DNA of 64,000 bases from JACZUI01 sp965216725 (lineage in GTDB: Bacteria > Actinomycetota > Acidimicrobiia > Spongiisociales > ZC4RG35), in the NCBI GenBank assembly GCA_965216725.1, contig CBDCGI010000022.1, positions 1 to 64,000 of the forward strand. The letters run 5' to 3'. A model generated the notes under the pieces. The model saw only the letters and a program-made list of their open reading frames with translations. It was not told the DNA's origin and searched no databases. A program made the translations under genes and the position numbers. Within the stretch, counting starts at the first letter, position 1; each line of letters starts with the position of its first letter. Positions 55,539-63,946 of this stretch are shown piece by piece.

Positions 55539-57207
55539 CCCCAGCGAAGAAATGGTGGGCCGGGTTCTAGGCACCGTTGATGCGACCCCCCTCGACTTCT
55601 GGGTCGGTGTTGCCGAAGGTGAGTACCTAGAACTCGACGACGTCGTGGCGTTGGAGCGGATCCTTCCTTCCGGTGAGGTGGTCAAGATCTTTGGGACGGT
55701 GAGTCAGGTGCGGGCGCGACACGAAGGTGCCCGATTCGATTCGGACGTGTTTCTCATCGAAGACGGCGTCCTGCCGGCCGAGGTTCAGGAGGCAGCCCAA
55801 GTGTCCGTCACCAGAGTCGAGCCGGAGATCTTCGTCCCCCCGCGCCCCGGGCATCCGGTGCGACGTGCTCGGGATGATGAGCGTGACCAGGCTCTGTTCT
55901 TTGACCGCATGGAGCACAGGTTCCCGGTAGGAGTGTCACGTGGTGGTGAACCGCTGTACGCCAATCTCGACTTCCTGAACGGCGAGCGTGGTGCCCACGT
56001 CAACATCTCGGGAATCTCCGGCGTGGCCACCAAAACTAGCTATGCCACCTTCCTCCTCCATTCTCTGTTCACGTCAGGCGTTCTCGGCAAAGCGGCGGTC
56101 AACACGAAGTCATTGATCTTCAACGTCAAAGGGGAGGACCTCTTGCACGTCGACCGGGACAATCTCAGGCTCGAGGATGACCAGCGTCACGTTTATGCCG
56201 CAATGGACTTGCCCGCCGGTCCTTTCGGATCCGTCGGCATATACGCCCCGCCGCGAACCGGCGGAAGAGGCGCAGCCGATGTGTACTCCCGCACCGACGT
56301 CACGTCGTACTTCTGGACGCTCGAGGAGTTCTGTGCCGAAGACTTGATGCTCTATCTATTTGCCGACTCCGAAGACGAAAGAGCTCAATACACACTTGTG
56401 GTCTACAACGTCATGGCTCGTCTCCGCCAGGCAGCGCCCGCCGACGGCGGTGCCGTCAGCATCGAGGGAACCGTCGTCCGGACATTCCGCGAGCTGGTCG
56501 ACCTGGTGACAGACCGGGTGCAACAGGATGACACGCGCAATGATTGGGCCGGGCCTCACATGGGCCAGGGCACCGTCAACGCCTTCGTGCGACGCCTCCA
56601 AGGCTCGGTGCGCCACGTGGAAAGGCTGATTCGGGGGGACATTGCCAATCCGGAGCGCCACAGCATCGAGTTGGCCAACCACCAAGTGACTGTTGTGGAC
56701 ATTCACAATCTCCACGATCGGGCCAAGCGCTTCGTGGTCGGCGTGAGTGTGCGGCGGGCCTTTGAGGAGAAGGAGCAGCAGGGCCAATCCGAAGAGCTCC
56801 TTTTCCTGGTGCTCGACGAGCTCAACAAGTATGCGCCCCGGGAGGGATCAAGCCCGATAAAAGAGGTTCTCCTCGATGTCGCCGAACGCGGACGATCACT
56901 GGGAGTGATCTTGATCGGCGCCCAACAGACGGCATCCGAGGTAGAACGGCGAATCATCGCCAACTCCTCCATCAGGGTGGTCGGGCGGCTCGACTCCGCT
57001 GAAGCCTCGCGGGAGGAGTACGGGTTTCTCCCTACCGCCCATCGGCAGCGGGCCACAATCCTGAAACCGGGGACGATGCTCCTCACTCAGCCTGAGCTGC
57101 CGGTTCCTCTCGTCCTCGAGTTTCCGTTCCCCGCCTGGGCCACCCGCGCCTCTGAGGCCACATCGAGCGTTGCCTCCGAAGAGGGTGATCCGTTTCAAGA
57201 CCTCTGA
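55528..57207 (+). CDS. herA: HerA-like hexameric DNA translocase ATPase
   Basis: 559-residue DUF87/HAS-barrel ATPase. The HAS-barrel occupies residues 1-110 (MVGRVLGTVDATPLDFWVGV), then the RecA-like core: the P-loop NISGISGVATKTSYA (about 158-172), Walker B LLFLVLDELNKYAP (about 422-436), the sensor GVILIGAQQTA and the Arg-finger region RRIIANSSIRVVGRLD. The P-loop lacks the usual Gly before Lys (ATKTS instead of GKT/S), as in some bacterial HerA relatives. HerA pumps duplex DNA into NurA for end resection with Mre11-Rad50; both partners follow. GTG 55528 was chosen for the family start; a TTG at 55504 is in frame. Confidence 0.85.
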   Translation: MSDNPSEEMVGRVLGTVDATPLDFWVGVAEGEYLELDDVVALERILPSGEVVKIFGTVSQVRARHEGARFDSDVFLIEDGVLPAEVQEAAQVSVTRVEPEIFVPPRPGHPVRRARDDERDQALFFDRMEHRFPVGVSRGGEPLYANLDFLNGERGAHVNISGISGVATKTSYATFLLHSLFTSGVLGKAAVNTKSLIFNVKGEDLLHVDRDNLRLEDDQRHVYAAMDLPAGPFGSVGIYAPPRTGGRGAADVYSRTDVTSYFWTLEEFCAEDLMLYLFADSEDERAQYTLVVYNVMARLRQAAPADGGAVSIEGTVVRTFRELVDLVTDRVQQDDTRNDWAGPHMGQGTVNAFVRRLQGSVRHVERLIRGDIANPERHSIELANHQVTVVDIHNLHDRAKRFVVGVSVRRAFEEKEQQGQSEELLFLVLDELNKYAPREGSSPIKEVLLDVAERGRSLGVILIGAQQTASEVERRIIANSSIRVVGRLDSAEASREEYGFLPTAHRQRATILKPGTMLLTQPELPVPLVLEFPFPAWATRASEATSSVASEEGDPFQDL

Positions 57208-57271
57208 GGGTTGACCCGGATCTGTCACCCAGCACCGATACGATCGGGCTAGTGGTGAATGGGGTGAGTGC

Positions 57272-58408
57272 GTGAAGCTGTTGCATACCTCCGACTGGCA
57301 TGTCGGCCGGAAGATCCGCGGTCGTAGCCGCGCCGACGAGCACGTCGCTGTTCTCCAAGAGATCGTTGACGTGGCGGCGGCGCAAAGAGTCGACATGACC
57401 TTGGTGGCCGGTGACCTTTTTGACGTGACATCCCCGACACCGGACGACGAGAAGCTGGTCTATCGGACCCTGCTCGACCTGGCCGAGGTCGGCAATGTCG
57501 CAGTCGTCGGTGGGAATCATGATTCTGGGGGCCGACTCGAGGCGGTGCGACCGCTCATGGAGCAGGGACGAATAACGGTGGCTGGGGTTCCGAAACGGCC
57601 CGACGAGGGCGGGGTTGTCGTCTATGACGATCTTCAGCTGAAGCTGGCGCTGCTTCCGTTTGTGTCCAAACGATCTGTCGTGAAGGCCGCCGAGATCATG
57701 AGGCTCGACCCCGATCAGCTGGAACAGGCATACGAGGGCAGGGTGCGGCAGGTCATCGAAGCGCTCACCGAGGGCATGGGTACCGAAACCGTCAATGTCG
57801 TTGTGAGTCATCTCACGGTTGTCGGCGGGACAACGGGTGGGGGTGAGCGGCACGCACATGTCTTCGATTACGCAGTTCCGCAACAGGCATTTCCCAGTCA
57901 TCTCTCCTACGTCGCTCTGGGACATCTGCATCGGCAGCAGAAGGTTCCGGCAGCGGCACCCGTTCATTACAGCGGCTCGCCGATGCAGCTTGATTTTGGA
58001 GAGGTCAAAGACATCGACAAGGGCGTTGTTCTGGTCGAGGTCGAGCCGGGTGCCCCTGCTCAGGTGACTCCGCTTCCGATTTCAGGGAGTCGACGTCTGG
58101 TCCAGCTGGAAGGGACTCTGGAGGAGGTGACAAACCTGGGTCGCGAGCTCGACGACGCCTATGTGCGAGTGATTCTCGATGAGCCCGCTCGGGCGGGGCT
58201 CAATGACGATGTTCGAGCGGCCATCCCCGGTGTCATCGATGTTGTTGTCTCCAGATCGGCCGGACAGCATCAGACCGTGCCCGCCAGCCCACGCGTCGAC
58301 CGTTCGCCGTCGGAGCTATTTGGCGAGTACCTCACGGCGCACGGCTTTGACGATGACGGCGTGATGGCACTGTTCCGCCAACTGGAGGCCGAGGTGCACG
58401 AGCAGTGA
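57272..58408 (+). CDS. sbcD: Exonuclease SbcD/Mre11 subunit
   Basis: 378-residue metallophosphoesterase nuclease. Metal ligands: LHTSDWHVGRKIRG (D8, H10), VAGDLFDV, VGGNHDSGGR, VVSHLTVVGG and YVALGHLHRQQ. All five Mre11 phosphoesterase motifs are intact. The C-terminal region (about 290-378) should form the cap and the Rad50-binding helices. With SbcC it cuts hairpins and protein-blocked ends and starts resection. It begins 64 bp after the HerA-like gene and overlaps sbcC by 4 bp (GTGA). GTG 57272. Confidence 0.94.
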   Translation: MKLLHTSDWHVGRKIRGRSRADEHVAVLQEIVDVAAAQRVDMTLVAGDLFDVTSPTPDDEKLVYRTLLDLAEVGNVAVVGGNHDSGGRLEAVRPLMEQGRITVAGVPKRPDEGGVVVYDDLQLKLALLPFVSKRSVVKAAEIMRLDPDQLEQAYEGRVRQVIEALTEGMGTETVNVVVSHLTVVGGTTGGGERHAHVFDYAVPQQAFPSHLSYVALGHLHRQQKVPAAAPVHYSGSPMQLDFGEVKDIDKGVVLVEVEPGAPAQVTPLPISGSRRLVQLEGTLEEVTNLGRELDDAYVRVILDEPARAGLNDDVRAAIPGVIDVVVSRSAGQHQTVPASPRVDRSPSELFGEYLTAHGFDDDGVMALFRQLEAEVHEQ

Positions 58409-60720
58409 AGCCGCTTCGTATCGAAGTCGAGGGTTTCATGGCCTACCGCAAACCGGTGACCGTCGATCTCTCTGAGGTCGACCTCTTTGCCCTCACGGGG
58501 CCCACCGGGTCCGGCAAGTCGACGATCATCGATGCCATGGTCTTCGCCTTGTACGGCAAGACCCCACGTTTTGGTGGCCACGCTCCGGGCCAGGTGATCA
58601 ACGCGTCCAGTGACTGGGGCCGTGTGCGGTTCAGCTTTCGGCTCGGCGACGTCGAGTACTCCGTCGCCCGACGAATCGAGCGCGATCGAGGCGTAACCGA
58701 GGCGAGCCTCACCTCCGATGACACGGCCATCGCCGCTGGCTCCAAGGACGTCGGCCGGATTGTGCCCCAGATACTCGGGCTCGAATACGATCACTTCGTG
58801 CGGGCGGTGGTTCTTCCCCAGGGGAAGTTCGCCCGATTCGTGTCCGACAAGCCGTCTGAACGACAGGACCTCCTCCGAGCGCTTCTCGATATCGGCTTGT
58901 ACGAACAGGTCAAAGTACTTGCCAACCAAAGAGCCAAGGTTGCGGAGTCGGCCATCACGTCGGCCAGGGAGAGGCTGCAACGTCTCGATGACGTCACGCC
59001 GGAAGGCATCGAAGCCGCAGAGCGGCAACTATCGGAGCTGGAAGCAGCAGGCAAAGAGGCGGCTGCGCGCATCGAAGACATCGAGCGCCAGCGGGCCTCC
59101 GTCACTGCCTCCGAAGAGGCACTCGCCTCCCTCGAAGCCCGGCTCATCGCTCTCGTCACAACCGAGGCTCCCGAAGACGTGGACGGCATCGGAAGGCTTC
59201 GGCAGGGTGCCCAGGAGCTCATGGACGTGACCGGCGCGGCAATGAAGAACGCCGCATCGCATCTCGAGAGGCTTCGCGGAGATCTCGAGCGACTCCCGCA
59301 GCTTGCTGAGCTGCACTCCTGGCGCGACAAGTACGAGCGGCGCGCTCTCCTTTTGGCGAGGCTGGGCGACATCGACCTCGGCAGGCTGGAAGACCTGTGC
59401 CACGAGCAGGAGAAGAGTCTCTCTGAAGCCCAGAGTAGGTTTGACGAGCTTCATATCGCCAATGCTGCCCACGCCCTTCGCGTTGGTTTGAGGGAAGGTG
59501 ACCAATGCCCGGTCTGTGCACAGACGGTGGCAGGTCTTCCCGTGGGTGATCCGACTGCCGAGGATGATCTGCAACTCGCCCGCTCCGTCGTCGATGAGTG
59601 CGAGGCACGCGTCAGACAAGCTCGATCCAACCTCGACAAGGCAAGAGGTGAAGTGGAGACGATCGAGGTCCAGGTTGACGATCTAACGGAGCGATTGAAG
59701 GGCGTTCTCGATCGGGACGAGGTCGAAAACCACCTCGCAGCGGTTGGTGAGCTATCGGCAGCCGTCATCGAAGCCGAGGAGACGGCGGCCGGGTCCCAGT
59801 CGGCCTTCGATAAGGCGAGGACGGAGTTGGCCCGCATAGAGAAGATGTCGGTCCGGCTCCATGAGAATCTCATCGCCGCCGCCGCCAGGCTCGCGGCCGA
59901 GGAGCCACCCGAGCCGGGGGAGGATCCAATAGCCGGATGGGAACGGTTTGAGGACTGGCGTCGCCAAACGGCGGCGCGCCTCGAAGCAGACCGGGCACAG
60001 GCCACCGAGATGGTCGAAGCACTGCGTAGTGCTCTCGGCGCAGAGTCCGAGGAGCTCGACCGGATCCTTGGAGGTGTGGGCCTTGCCGGCGCAGATGATC
60101 CAAAGACCGCCGTTGCGGTGGCCCACGCCAAACAGGAGCAACTGGTGGCTCGATTGCAGGAGAATGCGCGTCAAGCCTCCGAGCTCGAGGCAGAGATCGA
60201 CACCGCGGCGACCCGGCACAGCGTGGCTTCAGCCCTTGGCGAGCATTTGAAGGCCAACAAGTTCGAGGCATGGTTGCTGGAGGAAGCAATGCGGACGCTG
60301 GTCCAGGGGAGCAACGACCTTCTCGAAACACTCTCCGCGGGCGCATACTCGCTCCAGTACAGCGATCGGAGTTTTGATGTGATCGACCACTTCAACGCCG
60401 ATCAAGTCAGATCGACTCAATCTCTTTCCGGTGGTGAGACCTTTCTCGTATCGCTATCGCTCTCACTGGCAATGGCGTCGCAGCTGGTCGAGTTGTCCGG
60501 CGCTCGAACCAGCTTGGAGTCGGTATTCCTCGACGAAGGCTTCGGGACCCTCGACGCAGAGTCCCTCGACGTCGTCGACTCCGTGTTGAACGAGTTGGCC
60601 GGGCAAGGAAGGACCGTGGGCATCGTGACCCACGTCCGTGATCTCGCTGATCGGATGCCGACCCGATTCGAGGTGAGCAAGGGCCCAGACGGCGCATCCA
60701 TCGACGAAGCCAAGCCATGA
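58405..60720 (+). CDS. sbcC: Exonuclease SbcC/Rad50 ATPase subunit
   Basis: 771-residue SMC-like ATPase, compact compared with E. coli SbcC (about 1050) and nearer to archaeal Rad50. Walker A LTGPTGSGKSTIIDAMVFAL (about residue 32), long coiled coils, zinc hook DQCPVCAQTV near residue 367, and the second coiled coil; then signature SLSGGETFLVSLSLSLAMAS (about 674), Walker B SVFLDEGFGTLD (about 707) and IVTHVRDL. It clamps DNA and gates the SbcD nuclease. GTG start overlaps sbcD; its ATGA end overlaps nurA. Confidence 0.95.
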   Translation: MKPLRIEVEGFMAYRKPVTVDLSEVDLFALTGPTGSGKSTIIDAMVFALYGKTPRFGGHAPGQVINASSDWGRVRFSFRLGDVEYSVARRIERDRGVTEASLTSDDTAIAAGSKDVGRIVPQILGLEYDHFVRAVVLPQGKFARFVSDKPSERQDLLRALLDIGLYEQVKVLANQRAKVAESAITSARERLQRLDDVTPEGIEAAERQLSELEAAGKEAAARIEDIERQRASVTASEEALASLEARLIALVTTEAPEDVDGIGRLRQGAQELMDVTGAAMKNAASHLERLRGDLERLPQLAELHSWRDKYERRALLLARLGDIDLGRLEDLCHEQEKSLSEAQSRFDELHIANAAHALRVGLREGDQCPVCAQTVAGLPVGDPTAEDDLQLARSVVDECEARVRQARSNLDKARGEVETIEVQVDDLTERLKGVLDRDEVENHLAAVGELSAAVIEAEETAAGSQSAFDKARTELARIEKMSVRLHENLIAAAARLAAEEPPEPGEDPIAGWERFEDWRRQTAARLEADRAQATEMVEALRSALGAESEELDRILGGVGLAGADDPKTAVAVAHAKQEQLVARLQENARQASELEAEIDTAATRHSVASALGEHLKANKFEAWLLEEAMRTLVQGSNDLLETLSAGAYSLQYSDRSFDVIDHFNADQVRSTQSLSGGETFLVSLSLSLAMASQLVELSGARTSLESVFLDEGFGTLDAESLDVVDSVLNELAGQGRTVGIVTHVRDLADRMPTRFEVSKGPDGASIDEAKP

Positions 60721-61619
60721 GATTCACCGTCGAGTCTTGGCAACCCGAATACGGCTCGGCTTCCGGGGCGGAGCTGATCGATTCCACCGAGCAGGTCGAA
60801 CCCAATGTGGAGGTCGAAGCTGAGAGATGGCGGCCTCTTACTCCCGATGTCGGTCCTGCTGAGGACGTCTTGTTCGTCGACGGAGTTCGGCGAGTGGACG
60901 CAAACCTCTGGATCGACCGGGAGGGCCAATTCCCGTCTTTTGCCCTCGCGGCCACCTACGCAGCCGGTGCCGTGCGTTGCAACGGGAGTGCTCGGGTCGT
61001 CTCGGCCAACGTGGAGCGCGGCGTCTTCACCAGCGCCGACGCCGAGCCGATCGTGACGAACGTTGGCACCTACGAAGTCATGACAACGGGTGGTTCAACG
61101 TCGGAAGAGCTGTGGTTGGGAATCCAAGAGCGCATGGGCGACCTCGAAGGACGGATCGCGTCCGAGCAGCAGGGCACGGCTCTCGTAGTTGTCGACGGTC
61201 CGTTATCTCACCGTCGACACGTCGCCGGGGCGGTTGGCTACGTCAAGACTCAGCACGTCCAATATCTTCCCGATCAGCTTTGGGCCAAGCTCGCGGAGCT
61301 TCCAGTTGGGACTCGCACACCGATCTTTCTGACTTCCACTTCTTGGCAGCGGTTTTCCTGGTACCTCCGCCTATCAAACGGTGCCGGTCCCGCTGCAGGT
61401 CTCGTCCGCTGTGAGCTCAAAGCAGACATGGGTGTCGCCGACGCAGCGCGAGTGGCCAACTTGGTGACGGCCACCCTGCCCCGCTATGCATCCGACAGGC
61501 ACAAAGATCCGCGGGCGCCGCAGAACCTGTATCCGATCGGCGGGTTGGAGCGTGAGTTGAGGCGACGTCTAGGTGACAGGGACCTGGCGCTCAGATCGTT
61601 GCGGGCTGCCGCCGCTTAA
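60717..61619 (+). CDS. nurA: NurA-domain nuclease
   Basis: 300-residue RNase-H-fold nuclease of the NurA family. DVLFVDGVRRVDANLWI holds the first catalytic Asp, TALVVVDGPLSHR the second strand with Asp, AVGYVKTQHVQYL is the family VK pattern, and the C-terminal HKDPRAPQNLYPIGGLEREL contains the terminal catalytic Asp/Asn region. NurA digests DNA that HerA feeds into it. Its 4-bp overlap with sbcC and the HerA gene upstream make the identity firm. It overlaps the anti-sigma gene on the other strand by 4 bp at the end. Confidence 0.85.
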   Translation: MRFTVESWQPEYGSASGAELIDSTEQVEPNVEVEAERWRPLTPDVGPAEDVLFVDGVRRVDANLWIDREGQFPSFALAATYAAGAVRCNGSARVVSANVERGVFTSADAEPIVTNVGTYEVMTTGGSTSEELWLGIQERMGDLEGRIASEQQGTALVVVDGPLSHRRHVAGAVGYVKTQHVQYLPDQLWAKLAELPVGTRTPIFLTSTSWQRFSWYLRLSNGAGPAAGLVRCELKADMGVADAARVANLVTATLPRYASDRHKDPRAPQNLYPIGGLERELRRRLGDRDLALRSLRAAAA

Positions 61620-61996
61620 CGGGTCAGGCCTCGTTCGGCTGCGGCGAGGATCAACGTCTTGCTGGGTTCGATCCTGATGGCATCTTCCTTGTGAACCGCA
61701 ATCGACTCCGTCTTGAGTGTCGGTGCGGCCAGGATGCTGGTTTCGGACTGATCCACGCCGTCTTTCATCGAAGGGGCAATTCCCACGGCCACTATCACCG
61801 CGATCGCAGTCATCGCCAGAGCTCCGCCCTGCACGACCGCGAGGGCGCGGATCTTCACCGCGCGCAGAAAACGTCTCATTCCGGACGGGAGTACGAACCT
61901 CCGAACCCTGGTCACTTCGCCACGCAGCCGCTGGTCGAGAGTGTCGATGTAGCGCTCGAGGTTGATGTCCTGGGGACGACGGGCGTCAGAATGCAT
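61616..61996 (-). CDS. Small membrane partner of the ECF sigma factor (putative anti-sigma)
   Basis: 126 residues: an N-terminal cytoplasmic part (NLERYIDTLDQRLRGEVTRV), one transmembrane helix (LAMTAIAVIVAVGIAPSM), and a short extracytoplasmic tail. It has no His-x3-Cys-x2-Cys zinc anti-sigma motif, so it would be a non-ZAS type or a different regulator. ATG 61996 is favoured by GGAGG 9 nt upstream, which lies within the end of the sigma gene; the two overlap by 11 bp. Function is inferred from the coupling and the topology. Confidence 0.65.
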   Translation of the reverse strand: MHSDARRPQDINLERYIDTLDQRLRGEVTRVRRFVLPSGMRRFLRAVKIRALAVVQGGALAMTAIAVIVAVGIAPSMKDGVDQSETSILAAPTLKTESIAVHKEDAIRIEPSKTLILAAAERGLTR

Positions 61997-62585
61997 AGCC
62001 TGCATCCTCCACGGCTTGTCCGGCGACCGGCGTCGGGGCGATTTGAGCACGGACCGCTTTCCGCGCACGGGACAAGCGCAATCGGGCCGCGTTCGGCGTG
62101 ATATCGAGAGCTGCGGCTGCCTCCGACGGTGACAGACCGTCGTAGGCGACGAGTTCCAGGACCTCCCTCTCGGCCACCGTCAATGTGCCGAGTGCCCGTT
62201 CCAAGGCGGGAGCTTGTCTCGATGCGTCGATCGCCGAGGCGACTTCGTTGTCCTCAGCAGCGGAGAACACCGGGAACGCGTTCGAAGCCTTGACTTCGAG
62301 CCTTCGATTGCCCGCGTACTTGCGGCGTTGCTTGGCCAGAAGACGCCTGGAGATTCCAAATAGCCAGGGAAGTGCGGTGTCGGTCTCCGGGACGTAACGG
62401 TGGGCAGCTTGCAGCGCAACCAAGAAGCACTCGGCGACGAGGTCGGCTACGTCTTCGGGATTGGCGCATCTGCGGACGGCATAGCGGGTTATCGGATCGA
62501 CATGACGTCTAAAGAAGACGGAGTAGGCGTCGGCTGATCCGGCCGACGCCGCAGTCAGCAGTTCCGCGTCTGAACGTTCCACCAC
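61986..62585 (-). CDS. ECF-type RNA polymerase sigma factor
   Basis: 199 residues. Region 2 is YSVFFRRHVDPITRYAVRRC and EDVADLVAECFLVAL, TALPWLFGISRRLLAKQRRK, and region 4 is LTVAEREVLELVAYDGLSPS with EAAAALDITPNAARLRLSRARKAV. It directs the polymerase to a small stress or envelope regulon, usually including its own promoter. Start uncertain: GTG 62585 is used; GTG 62582 or TTG 62603 are alternatives. Overlaps the small membrane gene downstream. Confidence 0.88.
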   Translation of the reverse strand: MVERSDAELLTAASAGSADAYSVFFRRHVDPITRYAVRRCANPEDVADLVAECFLVALQAAHRYVPETDTALPWLFGISRRLLAKQRRKYAGNRRLEVKASNAFPVFSAAEDNEVASAIDASRQAPALERALGTLTVAEREVLELVAYDGLSPSEAAAALDITPNAARLRLSRARKAVRAQIAPTPVAGQAVEDAGYAF

Positions 62586-62592
62586 ATCGGGA

Positions 62593-63039
62593 TTATGCCC
62601 CAAATCGGGTTCTGCGTGTCAAGACCTCCAGACCCACCCCGGCATCTCGGGCCCGTGAGCGCGCCGCCTCCAGCTCGTGTGTAGCCAGCTTCCTGTCGAC
62701 GAGCACGACATGGCGACCGTCGGTTTCGACCAGAGCCAGCCCGCCTCTTTTCGGAGCTACGAGCTTTTCCACGTCCGACCAGGGGTGCCGGGCTGTTCGC
62801 AGTGGCGCTTTCCTCCGGATTTCCTCGGGTCCGAATTCGACCTTCGTTGCGAAGTCGAGTAGCACAAATGCCGTCAGCAGCACGCCGATCATGCCTATCA
62901 GCGATGGTATCCACGCCGCAATGCCCGCGGCGAAGAGAAGAGCGGATAAGGCAACCAGCATCGGTGCAGCTGTGAAGGAAAGAACGACCCTCAGTCTCGA
63001 CTCGGTCAGGCTGAAATCTGTGCCGGGCATGGTCTCCAT
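62593..63039 (-). CDS. Two-helix membrane protein with a PH-like domain
   Basis: 148 residues. Two hydrophobic helices (FTAAPMLVALSALLFAAGIA and IPSLIGMIGVLLTAFVLLDF) are followed by a beta-rich soluble part VEFGPEEIRRKAPLRTARHP to LVETDGRHVVLVDRKLA and a C-terminal helix. It resembles bacterial PH/YdbS-like membrane proteins, with no known function. GAGAGG 9 nt upstream supports ATG 63039. It sits between the EamA and sigma genes on the same strand, with a 4-bp gap from the EamA stop. Confidence 0.65.
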   Translation of the reverse strand: METMPGTDFSLTESRLRVVLSFTAAPMLVALSALLFAAGIAAWIPSLIGMIGVLLTAFVLLDFATKVEFGPEEIRRKAPLRTARHPWSDVEKLVAPKRGGLALVETDGRHVVLVDRKLATHELEAARSRARDAGVGLEVLTRRTRFGA

Positions 63040-63043
63040 GGTG

Positions 63044-63946
63044 TCACGCCTCTCGGCGTGATGCCAGGAAGGCACCGATGATCACCAGCAGAGAGCCAAT
63101 GATTGCGGCCGTTGTGACCCGCTCATCACGGAAGACCACGCCGAGGACGAGGGCAACGACCGGAATCAGGAAGGTGATGAACGAGGACCGGGTGGGTCCG
63201 ACGCGTCCCGTAAGTGTCCCCATCATGGCGAAAGCGAGCCCCGTCCCCAGAATGCCGACGGCAAGAGTGGCGATGAGGGGACTCCATTCGAACTGGGACT
63301 GAGTCAGCCCAAAGATGCCGAAAGGGGTGACCATCACGAGGCCCAGCGTTTGGAGCTTGAGCATCACCGGCAGCGACCCGTAGGCCTGCTGCAGGGGAGC
63401 GACAATATTGGTCGAGAAGCCGTAGCCAACCGTCGCCGCCAAGATCAAAAGCACGCCGATGGCAGCGGTGGCCTCACCTGATGATGACGAGAGCGCGATC
63501 GACCCAATTCCGGCGAAGCCGACTACCAGGCCGACCAATTGAAGCTTGCCCGGCAGCTGGCGGAGAAGCGCACTGGCGATGATCGCCGTGAAGATCGGCA
63601 CCGCTCCGTTGAGCATCCCCGCTATCGAAGAATCGACCCACTGTTGCGCAATAGGGAAGATCGTCAATGGAATGGCCACCCAGATGACGGCGAGGAGCCG
63701 GACTTTCGGCATGTCGTCTCTCGATATCGGTTTGGCGGCCGGCTTGGGGATCAGAGCGAGGGTCAATGCGCCGAATGCGATGCGGAGCCAGGTGATGAGT
63801 CCGGGGTGGAAGGCGTCAAGGCCTATGGCCATGAAGAGAAAGGAGGCGCCCCAAATGGCGGAGAGGCCGAAGAACAGGGCCCAATCGAGGGCCGCGAAGG
63901 CTTGGCGGTTGGTGCCGTGCGATGTTACGAGTAGTCGATTTGCCAT
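63044..63946 (-). CDS. EamA/DMT-family transporter
   Basis: 300 residues, ten helices in two EamA repeats (ALFFGLSAIWGASFLFMAIG at the start, GVLLILAATVGYGFSTNIVA at the second). The PTRSSFITFLIPVVALVLGV and RDERVTTAAIIGSLLVIIGA helices are typical of RhtA/YdcZ-like metabolite exporters. No substrate can be named. The remaining 54 bp to the window end show no further gene. Confidence 0.85.
   Translation of the reverse strand: MANRLLVTSHGTNRQAFAALDWALFFGLSAIWGASFLFMAIGLDAFHPGLITWLRIAFGALTLALIPKPAAKPISRDDMPKVRLLAVIWVAIPLTIFPIAQQWVDSSIAGMLNGAVPIFTAIIASALLRQLPGKLQLVGLVVGFAGIGSIALSSSSGEATAAIGVLLILAATVGYGFSTNIVAPLQQAYGSLPVMLKLQTLGLVMVTPFGIFGLTQSQFEWSPLIATLAVGILGTGLAFAMMGTLTGRVGPTRSSFITFLIPVVALVLGVVFRDERVTTAAIIGSLLVIIGAFLASRREA

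Noticed and set aside
57211..57244. TTGACC and TACGAT as an internal promoter before sbcD
   Set aside because: The spacer is 22 bp, too long for a standard promoter; sbcD is more simply read from the HerA transcript.
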